Assembly: GCA_002749535.1 (NCBI GenBank)
Contig: MZZL01000408.1
Location: 1,541,465-1,605,464 of the forward strand
Direction of reading: 5' to 3'
Source of the DNA: Apophysomyces variabilis
Taxonomy: Eukaryota > Mucoromycota > Mucoromycetes > Mucorales > Mucoraceae
Length of the DNA stretch: 64,000 nt
Positions 50,619-63,362 of this stretch are shown here, piece after piece. The notes beneath the pieces were generated by a model that made no database searches, was not told where the DNA came from, and worked only from the letters and a program-made list of their open reading frames with translations. Position numbers and translations under genes: made by a program. Numbering within the stretch: the stretch's first letter is position 1; each line of letters starts with the position of its first letter.

Positions 50619-53218
50619 TCGGCTTATTGTACATAATGGAAAAAAAATTAAATCACCTTTGTAATTAGCCCTCTTTGTTCATAAAACAAATTTACCTTTT
50701 CTTTTTTTTCTTTATCTCTTGTGTTTCTCTTTTTTTTTTTTTTAACTATACAATCCAACCCATGTTCATTGATTTTCATTATGCAAATCCGTCATGTCAT
50801 ATCACGTGTGAAAGGCGCGTGGATGTTTCTTGTCAGGCACAACCAAACAGCACAACCTTTTTACCGCGCCCAAACTTTCTTGGGATGAACCGGATAATTT
50901 TTAATCGGTTGTATGGTTTTTTTTTAGGATGGGCCAAGATCATGGCTGTTCTTTTTTTCTTTTTTGTCTCACCGGAATAAGGAAAATAGTGGGAACTCCA
51001 CCCGAGGGGGATATGGATTTTGTTAGGGTTTTTTAATCGTGATCGACACAACCCGCGACCTTCTCTCCCCCCCCCCCAAAAAAAAACAAAAAGAAACTTG
51101 GAATGCACTGTCGTTTTTTGTTGTTCTTTTGGTTTGTTGTACAACCCCTTACTTAACTCTTGTTCTCCTAAAAAAAAGATATCCTAACCTTGGGTCAGTG
51201 AGTTCATGTCGTTCTCCAAAATTATATAGACCCATGCTCATTTATTTTTCTTTTTCTAAAATCCTACATCATCATACTTTTTTGCCTAACCTCACCCTTT
51301 TCTTCTGGCTTCCATTTCCTTAAAAAGAAACAAGCAAAAAGTAAATGAGAGTAAAAAAATAAAACGGGGACATCAACCTCAAACCCCATTGTTCACCAAC
51401 CTGTCTCTCTGCATATATGCGTGTGTGTGTCTCATCGCTTTCTTCGTCATCCTTGAATCATACTGAAATCTTTCTTTTTTTTTTTTCTTATTATTTCCCA
51501 AGCCTATACAATGATCCGACAGGCGGTTATATTATTTTATTGTTCATTTGAGAAAAAAAATAAAACTCGTGTCGGTAATGCAATGCGCACTCTTTTCGTC
51601 TTTCGGAGACCATAAAAAAGAAAGTCCAGACGTTTTAAAAAAGTAAAAAAAGAAAAAGAGGTCCGGGACTTAGTGACTGTAGTAAAAAAGAAAGGTATCC
51701 CTTATTTGGATAAAACTTCAGCGCTAAAAAGCGCCTTCAAATTTTTTTAAATGATCTGATTGGACCGGATCTCTTTTTTAACCGTAGATCGATCGCAGTC
51801 GCTCTTTGATTTTCAAACGGAGGCCTTTTTTGGTATAAGGAGATACAGACAGACAGGCAAAAGAAAAGAAGAAAGAGCACTTTTTTTTCTTTTTTTACTT
51901 TGATGTCATTTGGGGGGAAGACTAAGACGAATGGTTGAGTTCCTTTCTTTTTTCTTTTCCAGACTCACCCACGTGTACTTGCCATGAAGAAGTTCGGATC
52001 CTATGTTTCAATTCCAAACATGAAAATTTCACCCCAGTTTGAGGCTGTACAGCAATACTGCAGACAAGTAACCTTTCACAAAATGGAAAAACGCTAATAT
52101 AAAATCATTTTTTGCATGTAGTCTTTTTTTATATTGCCAATCCGGATCCAATCAATTTAGGGCAAATTAGCTAAAGTCCAAAAGAACAAAAAAAAAAAGG
52201 GTGAGAATCATTTATGGAAATCATCTCACCTAATCAAATCTGGGACTTTTTCTTTTTGGTGTGAGAGAATTCAACAAAGCTAAAAGTATCAACGTACATC
52301 TTGGATAGAAAGAAGGAACCACATGCATCTCGTGAACCCATGCACAACAACATTAAGTTAACTAACATAGATTTAGATAGAGAGAAAGAAAAAAAAAGAG
52401 AGTAGTAAGAGTGACAAAGAATAATTGGGAATAGTTCGTGGCCATGCCCTTTATCTTAGTGTAACCCTTTCTCTTCTCTCTTTCTTTCTCTCTCTCTTTT
52501 TCTTTGTTTATTCCATTTCTTATTCTTACCTGGTATTTTAGTTCCTTTGTCCTGGTTCTGCTTCGCCCATGTCCGGAAATCACAAGTTCCCTTTCATTAT
52601 TATTTTTGGTTTTGTGTGCGTGTGTGTGTGTTTTTGTGCATGGCACTGCAGGTGGTCTGACTTTTGGAAAACAGCCCTGTGGTTGGTTGCCGATCGACAC
52701 AGCAAAAAAAAAAAAGGAGTAACCTAAAAAGAGTGCCAACGGAAAAGTATAGTGTTTCCCCCTTTCTCTCCTCTCTCCCCCCCCCCCTCTTTTTTTTTTT
52801 TAGTTTGGCCCAAAACCAAGAGTCAGATTGTTGATAGTGTGACAAAGCTTAGTGGGTTCTTTCTTTCTCTCATTTTGTCTCTTTCTTGTCCTACCCGAGT
52901 TAGAAGGGGCGGAGATAAGAATAGACAGAGAGACAGAGACTCTGATGGACTGAATAAATGTATATGTGTGTCATGGTTCCCTTTCAGACTCCTTTGTAAA
53001 AATGTGCCTAAATTATTTTGCAACAATGAAGAAAAAATATCCGAATCACATTTGCGGACTCATTACCAGCTTTGATTATTTTATCATCACAACTAATTAA
53101 AGAGAATCCCTTGTGTTTAAACAGCATTCTCTGATGAAAAAAGAAAAAAAAAGATATACTCAATCATTTGTCACAAAGAGAAGCAAAGCATGGTTAAAGA
53201 AACAAAATAAACATTCTC

Positions 53219-53240
53219 TGTGTGTGTGTGTGTGTGTGTG
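53219..53240. repeat. (TG)11 microsatellite
   Basis: Eleven uninterrupted TG units in non-coding DNA. Confidence 0.9.
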
Positions 53241-54711
53241 CTCTTCTTTTGTGGAACTTCATGTTCACCAGCCATCAGTCGTGTCACGTTAATAAGTGGG
53301 ACATGGCCTATTTGCTATATTCCCGCTTTCCCCTTCCTCTCTCTCTTCGTCTCTCTCCCTATGCTACCTTCTGTGCACCTCCTCCATCCCTCCCCCCAAA
53401 AAAAATGAAGCAAACAATAAACAAGTTTGAATTCATACCCTCTGCCCTTTTTTTATTATTATTTTCCCGCTATTTCCTATCATTATCACTAATCCTTATC
53501 TCTGATCTATCTGATTTTTTTTTGAAAAAAGAAAGAGGAGATGATTGGATTTTGAGGCTGTGGGAGGATTATCCATACTTATTTTGGCTAAAATTATTAT
53601 AGTTCAATCGCATACTATGTAATGTTCCCTTTCTTCCGGTTAAAAAGAAAACAACAGCAAGCTATTTCATTAGTGTGTGAGAAATTCAACAGGACGATAA
53701 AAGCACGAACGCACCTGCATAAGCTGCTGTCTTATGACTTGCTAGGATAGAAAAAAGCATCTATCTATATCAGATGAAATGATGATGATTAGTATTCTCC
53801 CATTCTTATTTTCTTTAAGGGTGTACCAGTGATAGTCAAAACCCGTTCTTCCATTGAGTTACTGGCCACATTGAACTCCTATTCTTGGTTCTTGTATCAC
53901 CTCAATCTATTTCGCTGCAACCCGTTCAACACCCCCATAGAGAGAGAATCAGATGTTGTCACAGGGTCTCTGTCTGTACCGTGACACTGAAGTATGACCA
54001 AACAAAAAGAAAATAACTTTTTTGACACGTTGATTTGTACGCATCAGCCGACTTGCCTTTTCTCTCTGTGTTTCTCTCTCTTTCTCTCTCTCTCTCCCCC
54101 AAAACTTTCTTTTCTGCATAGCCGCGCGGTTGAAACGTAATCGCGACATGTAATCATATTGCTTTTTCTCCGAATGATCGTTGTCCCACGGATGAATATA
54201 CTTCCTGTGCTGTATTCGAATAAGGTTACAAACATGCCATCATTGATCGCTGTCAGAAATAAAAAGAAAACAGTACCGGTAAATGGTTCCGAATATGCGT
54301 ACGGTTTCATTCAGGCGATGCCATGATTCCAAATAATACGAAAAAAGGTCGGGGAAGTCGGGCCTTATTCCCTCTCCCTTATCCTTTGACTCTCTTGACT
54401 CTTTTCATACATCATACACACTCTCTCTCATCATGCATTGAATAAACCATGAAGTCTCTTATCTTTCTTTCTTTCTATCACGGTTGCCCAGTCCTGCACC
54501 CCAAAAAAGTTGGAATCATAAAAAACAAACCACTTTGGCCGTTTTTCTTTTAAATTTCCGACATACATTGATGGAGTTTAATGATCTACAGACCGCTATT
54601 CTCCTTTTTCTATTAAATCATTCGGGGTTTTCTCTTTGATGTACTCATCTATCATCTCAAACACTCATACACAAAAACCCCCATTTCCATGATTTTAAGG
54701 GAAAAACGTTC

Positions 54712-54918
54712 ATGACTGTCACCGAGATTTTGGTTCAGGGTCAGCAAAAACACAAGAGACGCGTTAATTGGGATGATATTCCTTTTCAGACCAAGGAAAG
54801 AGCGCTAAACAACTCACCCTCCTCCCAATACCAACTTCCTGACAGCTTTCACGCAAGAGTTAGTCATATCACTGATTCATCGTCCAAAGAAAAAAAAAAA
54901 GAGAAAATTTGGTTTTGA
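54712..54918 (+). CDS. Doubtful 68-codon ORF
   Basis: It starts at an ATG and reads MTVTEILVQGQQKHKRRVNW with DDIPFQTKERAL following, then a Ser/Lys-rich end. Its composition is more protein-like than the surrounding low-complexity DNA, but I recognise no family and see no splice signals linking it to further exons. Confidence 0.2.
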   Translation: MTVTEILVQGQQKHKRRVNWDDIPFQTKERALNNSPSSQYQLPDSFHARVSHITDSSSKEKKKEKIWF

Positions 54919-57900
54919 CTTTCTCCTAAAATGATCTTGCTCAAAACCTGCGAGACGGACATTCGGGTCTTACAATAAGCCACACCAAGACTTGCGCGCA
55001 CTGCTAAAGGAAGCCATAAGAAGGCACTTGTTTTCTCAATGGATACATGATAACAAAAAACCCACAGATCGCCGAGATGAAATTGCTAGAGAATAATCGC
55101 ATCAAGTTACAAAGGCAAAATGAAAATAGGTTACATTTTTTAAACCATTTGAGCAATAGCAATTGTGGTGAGGCATAAAAACGCATCGATCAGTCCATCT
55201 AAAAGTAAGCCACAACTTGCGAACACTCATGAAAATCCATACAACTTGTAATGCAACGCACATAGCGATATCACGTTCACATAGGACATCTGCAGAGCAG
55301 TAAATCTCACTCCATTCTTTCTCTCTTTGCGATTAGCAAGAGTCATGGATAGGAATTGGCATGAACGGGCACAAATGAATAAAAGCGAGATACCTGTTTG
55401 CTATCAGAAGATACATAGCAAATACATATATCTACTTGTCAAACAAATTCTACTCTTCGTATTGGTTTTTCATCGTGTGATGGACGTCCTTGTTTCTTCC
55501 ACTAACGTACAATAGCTAACGGTTTTTTCGAGAGATGCATTTTTACTTTCAGTGTGTAAAACTAAATGCTAACCTCAATATGGGCTAAAAGCATGAATGA
55601 ATGTTAGCTTAGATACCAGTTAAAGCAAGGAAGCAGACTTTTTACAGTGCGCTTGATACCGGTTAGTTTTACTATACAATTTCTTTCTGAAGACCATCTG
55701 GATACTAGGTTATGATCGCAAGCTCATTGTTACGTTTTACTATTTGCTCGCTATTGCTTTCTCATCACAGCACACATTTGTGTACATTTTTTCCCAAAGC
55801 ATACCAAACGGATGCCTTTTCCTTAAGAATGTAACAACTCATTTCGTACGATATTCTTATGCAATTTATGTGCAGCGCGATATGTCATAGTGACATCAAT
55901 TTTTGAACGTTCTTTTTTATACCATAATGGCGATGAGACATCCAACTGTTTTAATGGAACAGTGATCGTGTTCTTTTTCATTAGGCGCACCAATACGGAC
56001 GGATATGGATAAACGAGTATTTTAGGGCTTATGGGAACTACCAGAACTCACCTACACCTTGCATAAAAACTCCGACAATGCTTTTTGTTGAGCAGTCTGT
56101 TGCACCCAACTGATATCTTTAGGACTGACATTAGACTGTCTTTCGATAAATGGAAGACAATCTATAGATGACGAGCATGCTCTCAGTTTATGTTGTATGT
56201 TTTCCCATTGATGGAATTTTTTTGGTACCGAAAAGTAAGTGAAGTCCCCGTACAATGTCATGCCGACTTGAATCACGTCTACGCGCAATATATCCGCAAG
56301 CCAGATAGAGCGCAAGCGGCAAGAGGACAGGAAACATGACTCTGCATAGTATTTTCACCTGTAACGGGAATAACGCAAAACGTAGCTACTACTAATTCAA
56401 TTACGTCAAATAAGATGCATTGTATACGACTATGCGCGATACTTTTGACAAGGAAGAAGTCTGCGTATATTTTCCCTCAAAAGAAAGTTTGCTTTAATAC
56501 TATGGCAAAAATAGCCCACGGATCGATGGCGCTCTATGGTAGGTACTAACAAGTAAAGCATGATCCTCGCTGAGTATGAAGCATTTGCACGTATCATGGA
56601 AACGATACAGAGAGTTAGAAGACTACATACAAAGTCAAGGATTTCTGACCTGCACATGGAATAAAAACTATGCTCCATTGGGTTGACAGTATAGTAGGAA
56701 GATATTAATAATCAGTGTGACCACCTGTAAGAAAATGCATTGTGTGTTTAGCAATTTCATGTGCATGTTGAGTTGGCAGCCACAAGAGTACTTTGAAATG
56801 TTGTAGTAAATTTTCAAACTTGTTCTTGTGGTAGCTGACGATGGATACAAAGTTACCTGAGCAGAATTGCACCTGGGCTGTCACACGTCTTTTGATGATC
56901 GGCGAGATCACAAGGGCCAAGATGCGAGCTGTTGCTCGCTGTTTTTGGGCGAAGCGCATCATTGGGGAATATGAGGCCACTTTTGACTTTTGCTCATTCG
57001 ATCAATGACCAAATAAGTCACCTTTAAGCACCTAAACTCGGGTTGTTCGGGCGTTTCATCATGGTGTCTGAGCTGCAATAAACTGGCTCCTGTTACCCCA
57101 AAGGGACCTCATCGGTTTGTCATACCTTTGTTTCCTTGACAACCAAAAAATTATCTTGATGTAACGGGAATTTAGGTACGTGCATATGTCAAAGCGGATG
57201 ACCAACTTACGCCCTGTTGCCCCGAACAAAGAAAAAGAACAGCAACGGCCTGGTCCCCCCTTTTTTTTTGTTTCTCTCTGTGTTTTATTGAAACCGAATG
57301 ATATTCTAAACGACCTAAAGTCTGGGATAAGTCTAGTACGATGGATCCCACGAGAGAACACAAAGCAAAGTTCCAGTTTTGTTCTTTTTTTCCCAGATAA
57401 AATGCTGTTTCAGCTGACGGCAGGGCGGAGACGCCCCGCGTAAGCATGCTTTTCAGTACAGACTATCGGTTCGTTGTACTTGACCCAATTGGAAACGTCT
57501 GATCCCCCAGCAGACAGGCACAGGGTTTTTTTTCCCTTTCGGAACATTTGCATTATGTGTCATCTATATCACCTTAGCGCAGCAATCTGTCTTACGGTTT
57601 GACAATTGCAGAGTAAACAAATCTGCATTAGGCCCAGCCTTTTTGTTTTCCTTTTTGCGGGTTTCTTAAACAAGGCTTAAACATTTCCACAACTGATGTA
57701 ACCTGATCAGCTGAAAAAGAAAAAAAAAATAAGAGGTTTGCTTTATTTTGCCCTGAGCAACTATAGTATCATCTTTCTGCTAAAAAGACGAGAGTATATG
57801 TTCTTAAATTTTACGAAATTTATCTCCGTAGTATATTTCTTTTTACCCACCTTCTGAGATCGCGAAAGGCCTGGATCGAGGGTAAGTTGAAGAGTTTCTA

Positions 57901-59143
57901 TGAGAAATATGTAAATGCACGCGCTGCACGGCATGTCATCGCTTTGTCATGGCAAAGCGTAACCGTTAAACATGCACAATGTTTTGTGTTTTAAAACTCA
58001 GTTAGCCATGTTAGTCAGTCGCTTTTATTTTTCCATCGACATGCAGTCTTCTACTTTGATGTGAAACGTCGGTTGTATCCCCACAGCAACCCTTTTCTCC
58101 CCCCCAAAAACCCTTTTCCCTCTGGTCAAAATAAATGACAGATACGGCACAGCGGAGTTGTGTCATGCATAAAATATAGCCTTTATGTTTGGTTATCGCC
58201 CTATCATGAGATCAAACAGAACCCAAATAAACAAACACCCACGAGGATAAGGGATATGTTACTGCTTCAACGAAGCAGAATGAACAGCTGCATTTGCTTC
58301 GCTTGCTTTCGCCCCCCCCCAAAACGTTGTAACATTTCGGCAGTTCGTTTCCAGACTGTCGATATTAAACTTTATTATTTGCAGGATTGCCTTGTTTAGG
58401 GCGAGGCTTGGGAATGTAACTGCAACGATGAAATTATCTTGTCCTTTCCCTCTCCCCCCTATGACTTCATGCATTTTAGATCGCGCGCAGGATATCCGTG
58501 TACTATCTATGGAAACTTAAGCCTGTGTCATGGTTACCGAACCTCTCTCTTTCTCTCTCTTTTGCTTCTATCAGTCCGTCATTCCCTTAACTCACAACAT
58601 AAAACGCTTCGCCAAGGCATAAAGGGAAATTCGGTGCATTCATCAGGCTCCGATTGCTTTCATGCGGATATCCCCAAGCTCTTAAACTAGAAAGTTACGG
58701 CAGGGAATCCTCATTATCACAACCAATAATAACAATTGATACTCAAAAAGCAACCTTGCATCTATTTCCTTCTTCTTGTTAAATTCTTTGTTTTCTTTTT
58801 CCCATCATATGAAAATAAAAGAGATCACCCTGCAGTGCTCAACTTGCAAGCGCTGCCTTCCGCATGTTTTATTAGGCAACTTTTAGATGCAGATAGAGAC
58901 AGGCAGCGTTGTGCAGGACACACACATATATCGATAATTTACCATGTACTACGGTCATAGTAAGGATCTGGTCTCCCCTTGGACATTGAATATTTTACGT
59001 CCGCAGGGGACTTCTGTGCGTGTGCTGCGCTCTGAAAAAAAAAGAAATAAAGAAAAAGTCCAATCGGCTCATAAAATGTTTACGCAATACTCCTTTGGAT
59101 AAAACATTAATTGCCGAACTGTAAACAACCAACACTAACTACT
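54919..59143. other. Long non-coding stretch
   Basis: No gene is supported. A weak set of open frames on the minus strand between 56050 and 57060 shows occasional GTAAC/TTACAG-like splice signals and hydrophobic segments, but I could not join them into one product. A C8-A4 run is near 58313. Confidence 0.4.
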
Positions 59144-59731
59144 ATGATTATCATAACGAAGGAGTACATGCTGATGCTGCATGCTAAGCAAAAATATACT
59201 TATACAATACTTCATCTTTGCTTTTGTTGCAAGGGCAAAACAGAGCACAAAAACAAAAGCAGATCACTTGGATTTTTCCTTCATCATGTTATACAGCAGC
59301 ATCCGATGAAGAAGATAATCTTTTTATATTCTTCCAAAGAAGAGAAGGAAACGGTACGATGGTCCTTTGTATCAATTAGATGGGCGGATAGTGATAACTG
59401 CCGTATCTGTCGGCGTTTCTGCAACGCTACTTATGAAAACAGAGAGAAAGAGAGAGAGCGTGACTTGATACGTAAGAAAACACAGTTTCCTGTTTCTCCT
59501 TCACAAAATGCTGATTCTTATCAATGCTGTATCTTATGCGAACGGATGCTGATTAACATTGTCTATGAAAACGTTGGGATTAAATCCTTGTGTTATTACT
59601 ATTGCAAATGTTGTGTCTTGCAGTGTTTGTCAGTTAAACAAAACGAACACACTGTTTATTTTGTTGACTTCTTGACAAGACGACAAGCCGTATGGTTTAA
59701 TTTGCCTCAGACATGTCCTCCAGAGGCATAG
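59144..59731 (+). CDS. Doubtful Cys-rich ORF of unknown function
   Basis: The ORF is open for 196 codons from the first ATG; a second ATG at 59306 gives 142 codons. The C-terminal two thirds have repeated CxxC units: NCRICRRFCNATYEN and, about 45 residues later, YQCCILCERMLINIVYEN. The two look like a duplicated Cys-pair-plus-YEN motif, which could bind zinc. They are followed by CYYYCKCC and FVDFLTRRQAVWF. I know no family with this pattern. It is long for this AT-rich spacer, but codon evidence is weak and there is no homologue I recognise. Confidence 0.3.
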   Translation: MIIITKEYMLMLHAKQKYTYTILHLCFCCKGKTEHKNKSRSLGFFLHHVIQQHPMKKIIFLYSSKEEKETVRWSFVSIRWADSDNCRICRRFCNATYENREKERERDLIRKKTQFPVSPSQNADSYQCCILCERMLINIVYENVGIKSLCYYYCKCCVLQCLSVKQNEHTVYFVDFLTRRQAVWFNLPQTCPPEA

Positions 59732-61746
59732 CCCATCTTGGCTGTGCTATGGCCTTCTTTATGCTTAGGCAACTAAGTATTCATTATCCTACGCTACTTT
59801 TATTCCGTGTATTCGACTCTTTATTTTTTACTCTACGATTCGGTTGTGTCTTGCAGCTTGAGTTTAACAACTTACGCAAAATATTCGGAGATCCGTGCTA
59901 ATACAAGCAGTTCCTTTCTTTTTGTTTTCTTGGACGACTGACTCAGCCATTACGGGACTGTGCAGAAAGTTGGTTTCTTTTCCGGGCCAAGGAGAGAGAA
60001 GAAAATGATCATCGGGCATATAAACGCAAGAAGGTATCAAAGTTTGGCTGTGTAGTGTATGGCTTGGTTAGTTGATCATCACAAGAGAATTCTATTCCTC
60101 TCGACTTGCGTTTATGTTTGGTCTCTCATAACTGTTTCTAGTTCTATACTTTGTTGTACTCTTTTTCTAAAAAAGCGCATTTTTCAAACAAAATAGTGTA
60201 AAGAGAAGCTGGGTTCCTTATGCAATGACAAATGAGTAAACTTGCAGATCATTTTAAATTGAAAGTCCTTTATCGTAAAATGGCTGACGATTCGTTCAGT
60301 CACCGTTTCTCAGTCTTGGTGCAATTTAATTTGTGTAGCACGAATTGTGCCAGTCTGCAAAAGCGACATGTATTTATGCCGTGGTCCACTTTACGGTTTG
60401 TCAATCAAGCCTTCCCTTCCTTGTCTGAGTTTATCGAAAGACAGATACAAAACGCGAAGGAAGGCGTTCTCCATGTTGCGTGTAGCGGAACAAACGGCTG
60501 GTCCGAAAATTAGAAGAAGTTCCTGGAAGCTCGGTCGTGATCGTAGCATTCATTTATACAGGCTCATCGAATTACTACTACTCACCACGTGAAATACGAT
60601 GAAATGCTTTTTCAAAAGCGGAAACATAGAAAGCGATGGGAGGGAAGAGGGTGAAACGTAAGAACATCGACCCAATTTCTTGGGTCATAACTTTATCTTG
60701 ATTCGCTCCTCAGCCCCTGTTCCACCATAGCGTAGCATTTGTTCATGCAAGCAACAAAATATACTTCACTTCAGCCTCCTTCCTTCGTTCCTACGCTCAA
60801 TGGCAATTCTTTTTCTCGTTCGTTCCATTAGAGAAATAAAAGGGAAATTGGCTTGCACCATCTACGCAAATGAATCTTCGGAATCTTTATGATACTGGAA
60901 AATAGGAAGGAAGCAAACAGAGATGTTTTTAGTCAGTATCGGATTTCATGCCAATCGCAGCCAGCACGTGTACCGAATAGTAAGAGCAATTCTGATGCTT
61001 CCTTTCCGTTTTGTGACGGAGCTTAAACTTCGCAAATTGGGAGTAGAGAAGCACAAGCCGAGTGGGATGCAGTTGGGCGATCGGCTGGCTGCGAAAATTA
61101 CCGGAAAGGTTGGAAGCTGAAGACTACTTCTTGGATTTCCGTGATGAGAAAAAAAAGGATATTCAACTAAAAATGGACTTTATCCACGACAGACATAATG
61201 GGCAAAACATCTAAATATGAAGGATTGTCTCGCAAACCAATATTACCGTGGTTACTCCATTCAGAGATCCATAGATCCATAAAAAAAGATGGATCAGTGA
61301 ATAACACAACCGATAAGAAAGCGTACATCTTATAAATTCATACGTGAATAAAAACTATGCTTGGATAAGCTTCCAGAGTATTTATGTTAATACGAGAGTG
61401 GCGCCATTCATTTCAGCGTCTATAAAAGTTAGAGCGGCCGACATATATATGGATAACAGCAATCACGGATCGCAAACTACTGCAAGTTTGTTTCACCTCA
61501 GTCCAGTGAATGGTCTCTTCCAAGAATTCATTTGTCACACACTACTTCAAAAATAGAATTGACGTTGGTGTCTATGAGCCGAACTGAAAGAAAAAAATAA
61601 GCGCCCAAAGGAAAAAGGGTTCTTCTATATAAGCCTTTTGTTGCGTATCATCGTTTTTAGTTTTTCTTTTTAATTCCTACTCTTGCTGTTCGTTCCTCCT
61701 TTCTCCCTTTCCTCTTCTTCTTTCCTTTCCTCTCCTTATATTCACT
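59732..61746. other. Spacer upstream of chitin deacetylase
   Basis: There is no firm gene. Open frames at 60232-60513 and 60923-61120 start with ATG but have no recognisable domains. The last 150 bases form the chitin deacetylase promoter and leader. Confidence 0.4.
61626..61745 (+). promoter_or_regulatory. Chitin deacetylase core promoter and CT-rich leader
   Basis: TATATAAG at 61626-61633 is a clear TATA box about 115 bases before the start codon. It is followed by a pyrimidine-rich stretch (about 61660-61740), a pattern typical of strongly expressed fungal genes, where transcription often starts in CT-rich sequence. Confidence 0.65.
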
Positions 61747-62952
61747 ATGTTGCCTAAGCTTTTCATCCTTGCCGCCGTCGCTCTCGCCACCGTTAACGCT
61801 CAGGAAGCCCCAAAGATCACCGAGAAGTTTCCTGAACCTGGTGTCAGCCCGGCCCCCAAGCCTGAATGGCTCGAATTGATCAAGAACGCCAACATCACCA
61901 AAGCCCCTATTGTAAAGAATAATGGCAACGGACCTGTGCCAGTTGGGGAGGATAAGTACTGCGACTGGACTTTCACCAACTGTCTTGGACCCGATGATCT
62001 CTACCTTTGCCCCAAGGGCCAATGGGCTCCTACCTATGACGATGGTCCTTCCGAGTTCAGTGGCAAACTCTACGATGCTCTGGACAAGGCCAATGTCAAG
62101 GCTACCTTCTTCATGACCGGTGGACAAGTCATTAAGCACCCTGACCTCACCCTCCGTGCTTACAAGGCCGGCCACGAATTGGCTATGCACACCTGGTCCC
62201 ACAGTTACATGACCACCTTGACCAACGAGCAAATCGTTGGTGAACTCAAGTGGAACGAATTGGCCATCAAGTCTGTCACTGGTGTGTCTCCTCGTTTCTT
62301 CAGACCTCCCTATGGTGACATTGATAACCGTGTCCGTGACATTGCCAAGGCCCTTGGTTTCACTGCTGTGATCTGGAGTCACGACACCAACGACTGGGCC
62401 TTGACCGAGAACGCCGCCTTCAAGAACGAGTGGATCGACGGCAACGTCACCGAATGGGCTAATGCTGCTGCTACCCGTACTGAAGGTGGTATCTCGCTTG
62501 AACACGACTTGTACGATAAGACTGTCGATGCTGCTATCCGCATTTTGCCCACCCTTCAGGTAAAGAAAAACGAGATACAACACTGTTCTATTTCACCTTT
62601 TTCTTTTTGCTAAACCTTTATCTTTTATTCGCTCTAATAGAAAGCCTACGAATTGACTACCGTTGGCAAGTGTACCAACCAAAAGTCGTACAAGGAAGAT
62701 GTCAGTGTGAACGCCACAACCACCACTGCTGCCAAACCTACTGCTACTCCTTCTGCTACGCCCTCTGCCAACAACAACAACAACAACAAGCCTGCTGACA
62801 ACCAGAACAACAACAATGGCCAGAATGCATCCAACGGCCAAGCCAATGCTCAGAACCAGAATGCTCAGAAGCCACAGAACGCTGCTTCTTCTCTCACCAC
62901 AGGTGCTTTGACCATGACTCTTGCAGCTGCTGCTGCTTTCGTCATGGCTTAA
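61747..62952 (+). CDS. Chitin deacetylase, GPI-anchored, CE4 family
   Basis: It removes acetyl groups from nascent chitin to make chitosan, a major wall polymer of Mucorales. Residues 1-18 form a signal peptide (LPKLFILAAVALATVNA). The NodB domain has TYDDGPS (motif 1, catalytic and metal Asp), MHTWSHSYM (metal-binding HxxSH), RFFRPPYGDID (motif 3), IWSHDTNDW (motif 4) and GGISLEHDL (motif 5). A Thr/Asn/Gln-rich linker of about 60 residues leads to a hydrophobic C-terminus (ALTMTLAAAAAFVMA), which fits a GPI signal. The single intron is 62560-62640. The product is 374 residues. Codons strongly favour C-ending forms, unlike most neighbours, which suggests high expression. Confidence 0.97.
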
Positions 62953-63362
62953 AGAAGAGCAAAACAAAACTGCAGTTCCTTTTTATACTTGTACCAGTAG
63001 TGATTATATAACCATGCCAATGAATGTCCATAACATTTATATCATTTTTTCCCTTTTTTCATTCTGTTCTTTAAAGAACCTTCCTATTATACTCAGCTTC
63101 TTCCCATTAAAGTAAACATCTTCCTCGCCACGAAATGCAAAAAAAAGAAAAAAAAAGCTATAAAAAGGAAAACGTTTGCACTCACTCTTCTTTTTTTCTT
63201 TTTCTCATTAGCTACAGAAAAAAAAAAACAAAAAAATGATAAGCAATCGTTTAGAAAAACTTTGTAAGGGAATAGTGTAAATATCACTCTTTCATCGGTT
63301 TTGACACGTATTAGCACATCCGAATGAAGGAGAAGAGTACCCAAAGACTTGTGATGGAGAAA
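62953..63362. other. Convergent spacer, chitin deacetylase/zinc-finger gene
   Basis: About 410 bases rich in A and T runs; both neighbours end here. No coding signal is seen. Confidence 0.45.

Larger units (their letters stand above)
50504..54711. other. Long microsatellite-rich spacer after the cyclin gene
   Basis: I find no gene in 4.2 kb. The stretch is full of short CT, TG, T and C runs, for example at 50548-50618, 51063-51090, 52470-52500 and 53219-53240. Several frames up to 126 codons come from these low-complexity runs. Confidence 0.45.

Noticed and set aside
53222..53602. 126-codon plus-strand ORF
   Set aside because: It starts inside the TG microsatellite and runs through pyrimidine tracts; low complexity only.
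56050..57060. Possible spliced gene on the minus strand
   Set aside because: Several open stretches and a few splice-like signals occur, but they cannot be joined into one product and match no family.
60232..61120. Two ATG-started frames of 93 and 65 codons
   Set aside because: No domain, no splice links, and composition like the spacer.
61657..62583. 308-codon open frame on the minus strand across chitin deacetylase
   Set aside because: It mirrors the strongly biased codons of the real gene, has no domain, and overlaps a textbook CE4 protein on the other strand.
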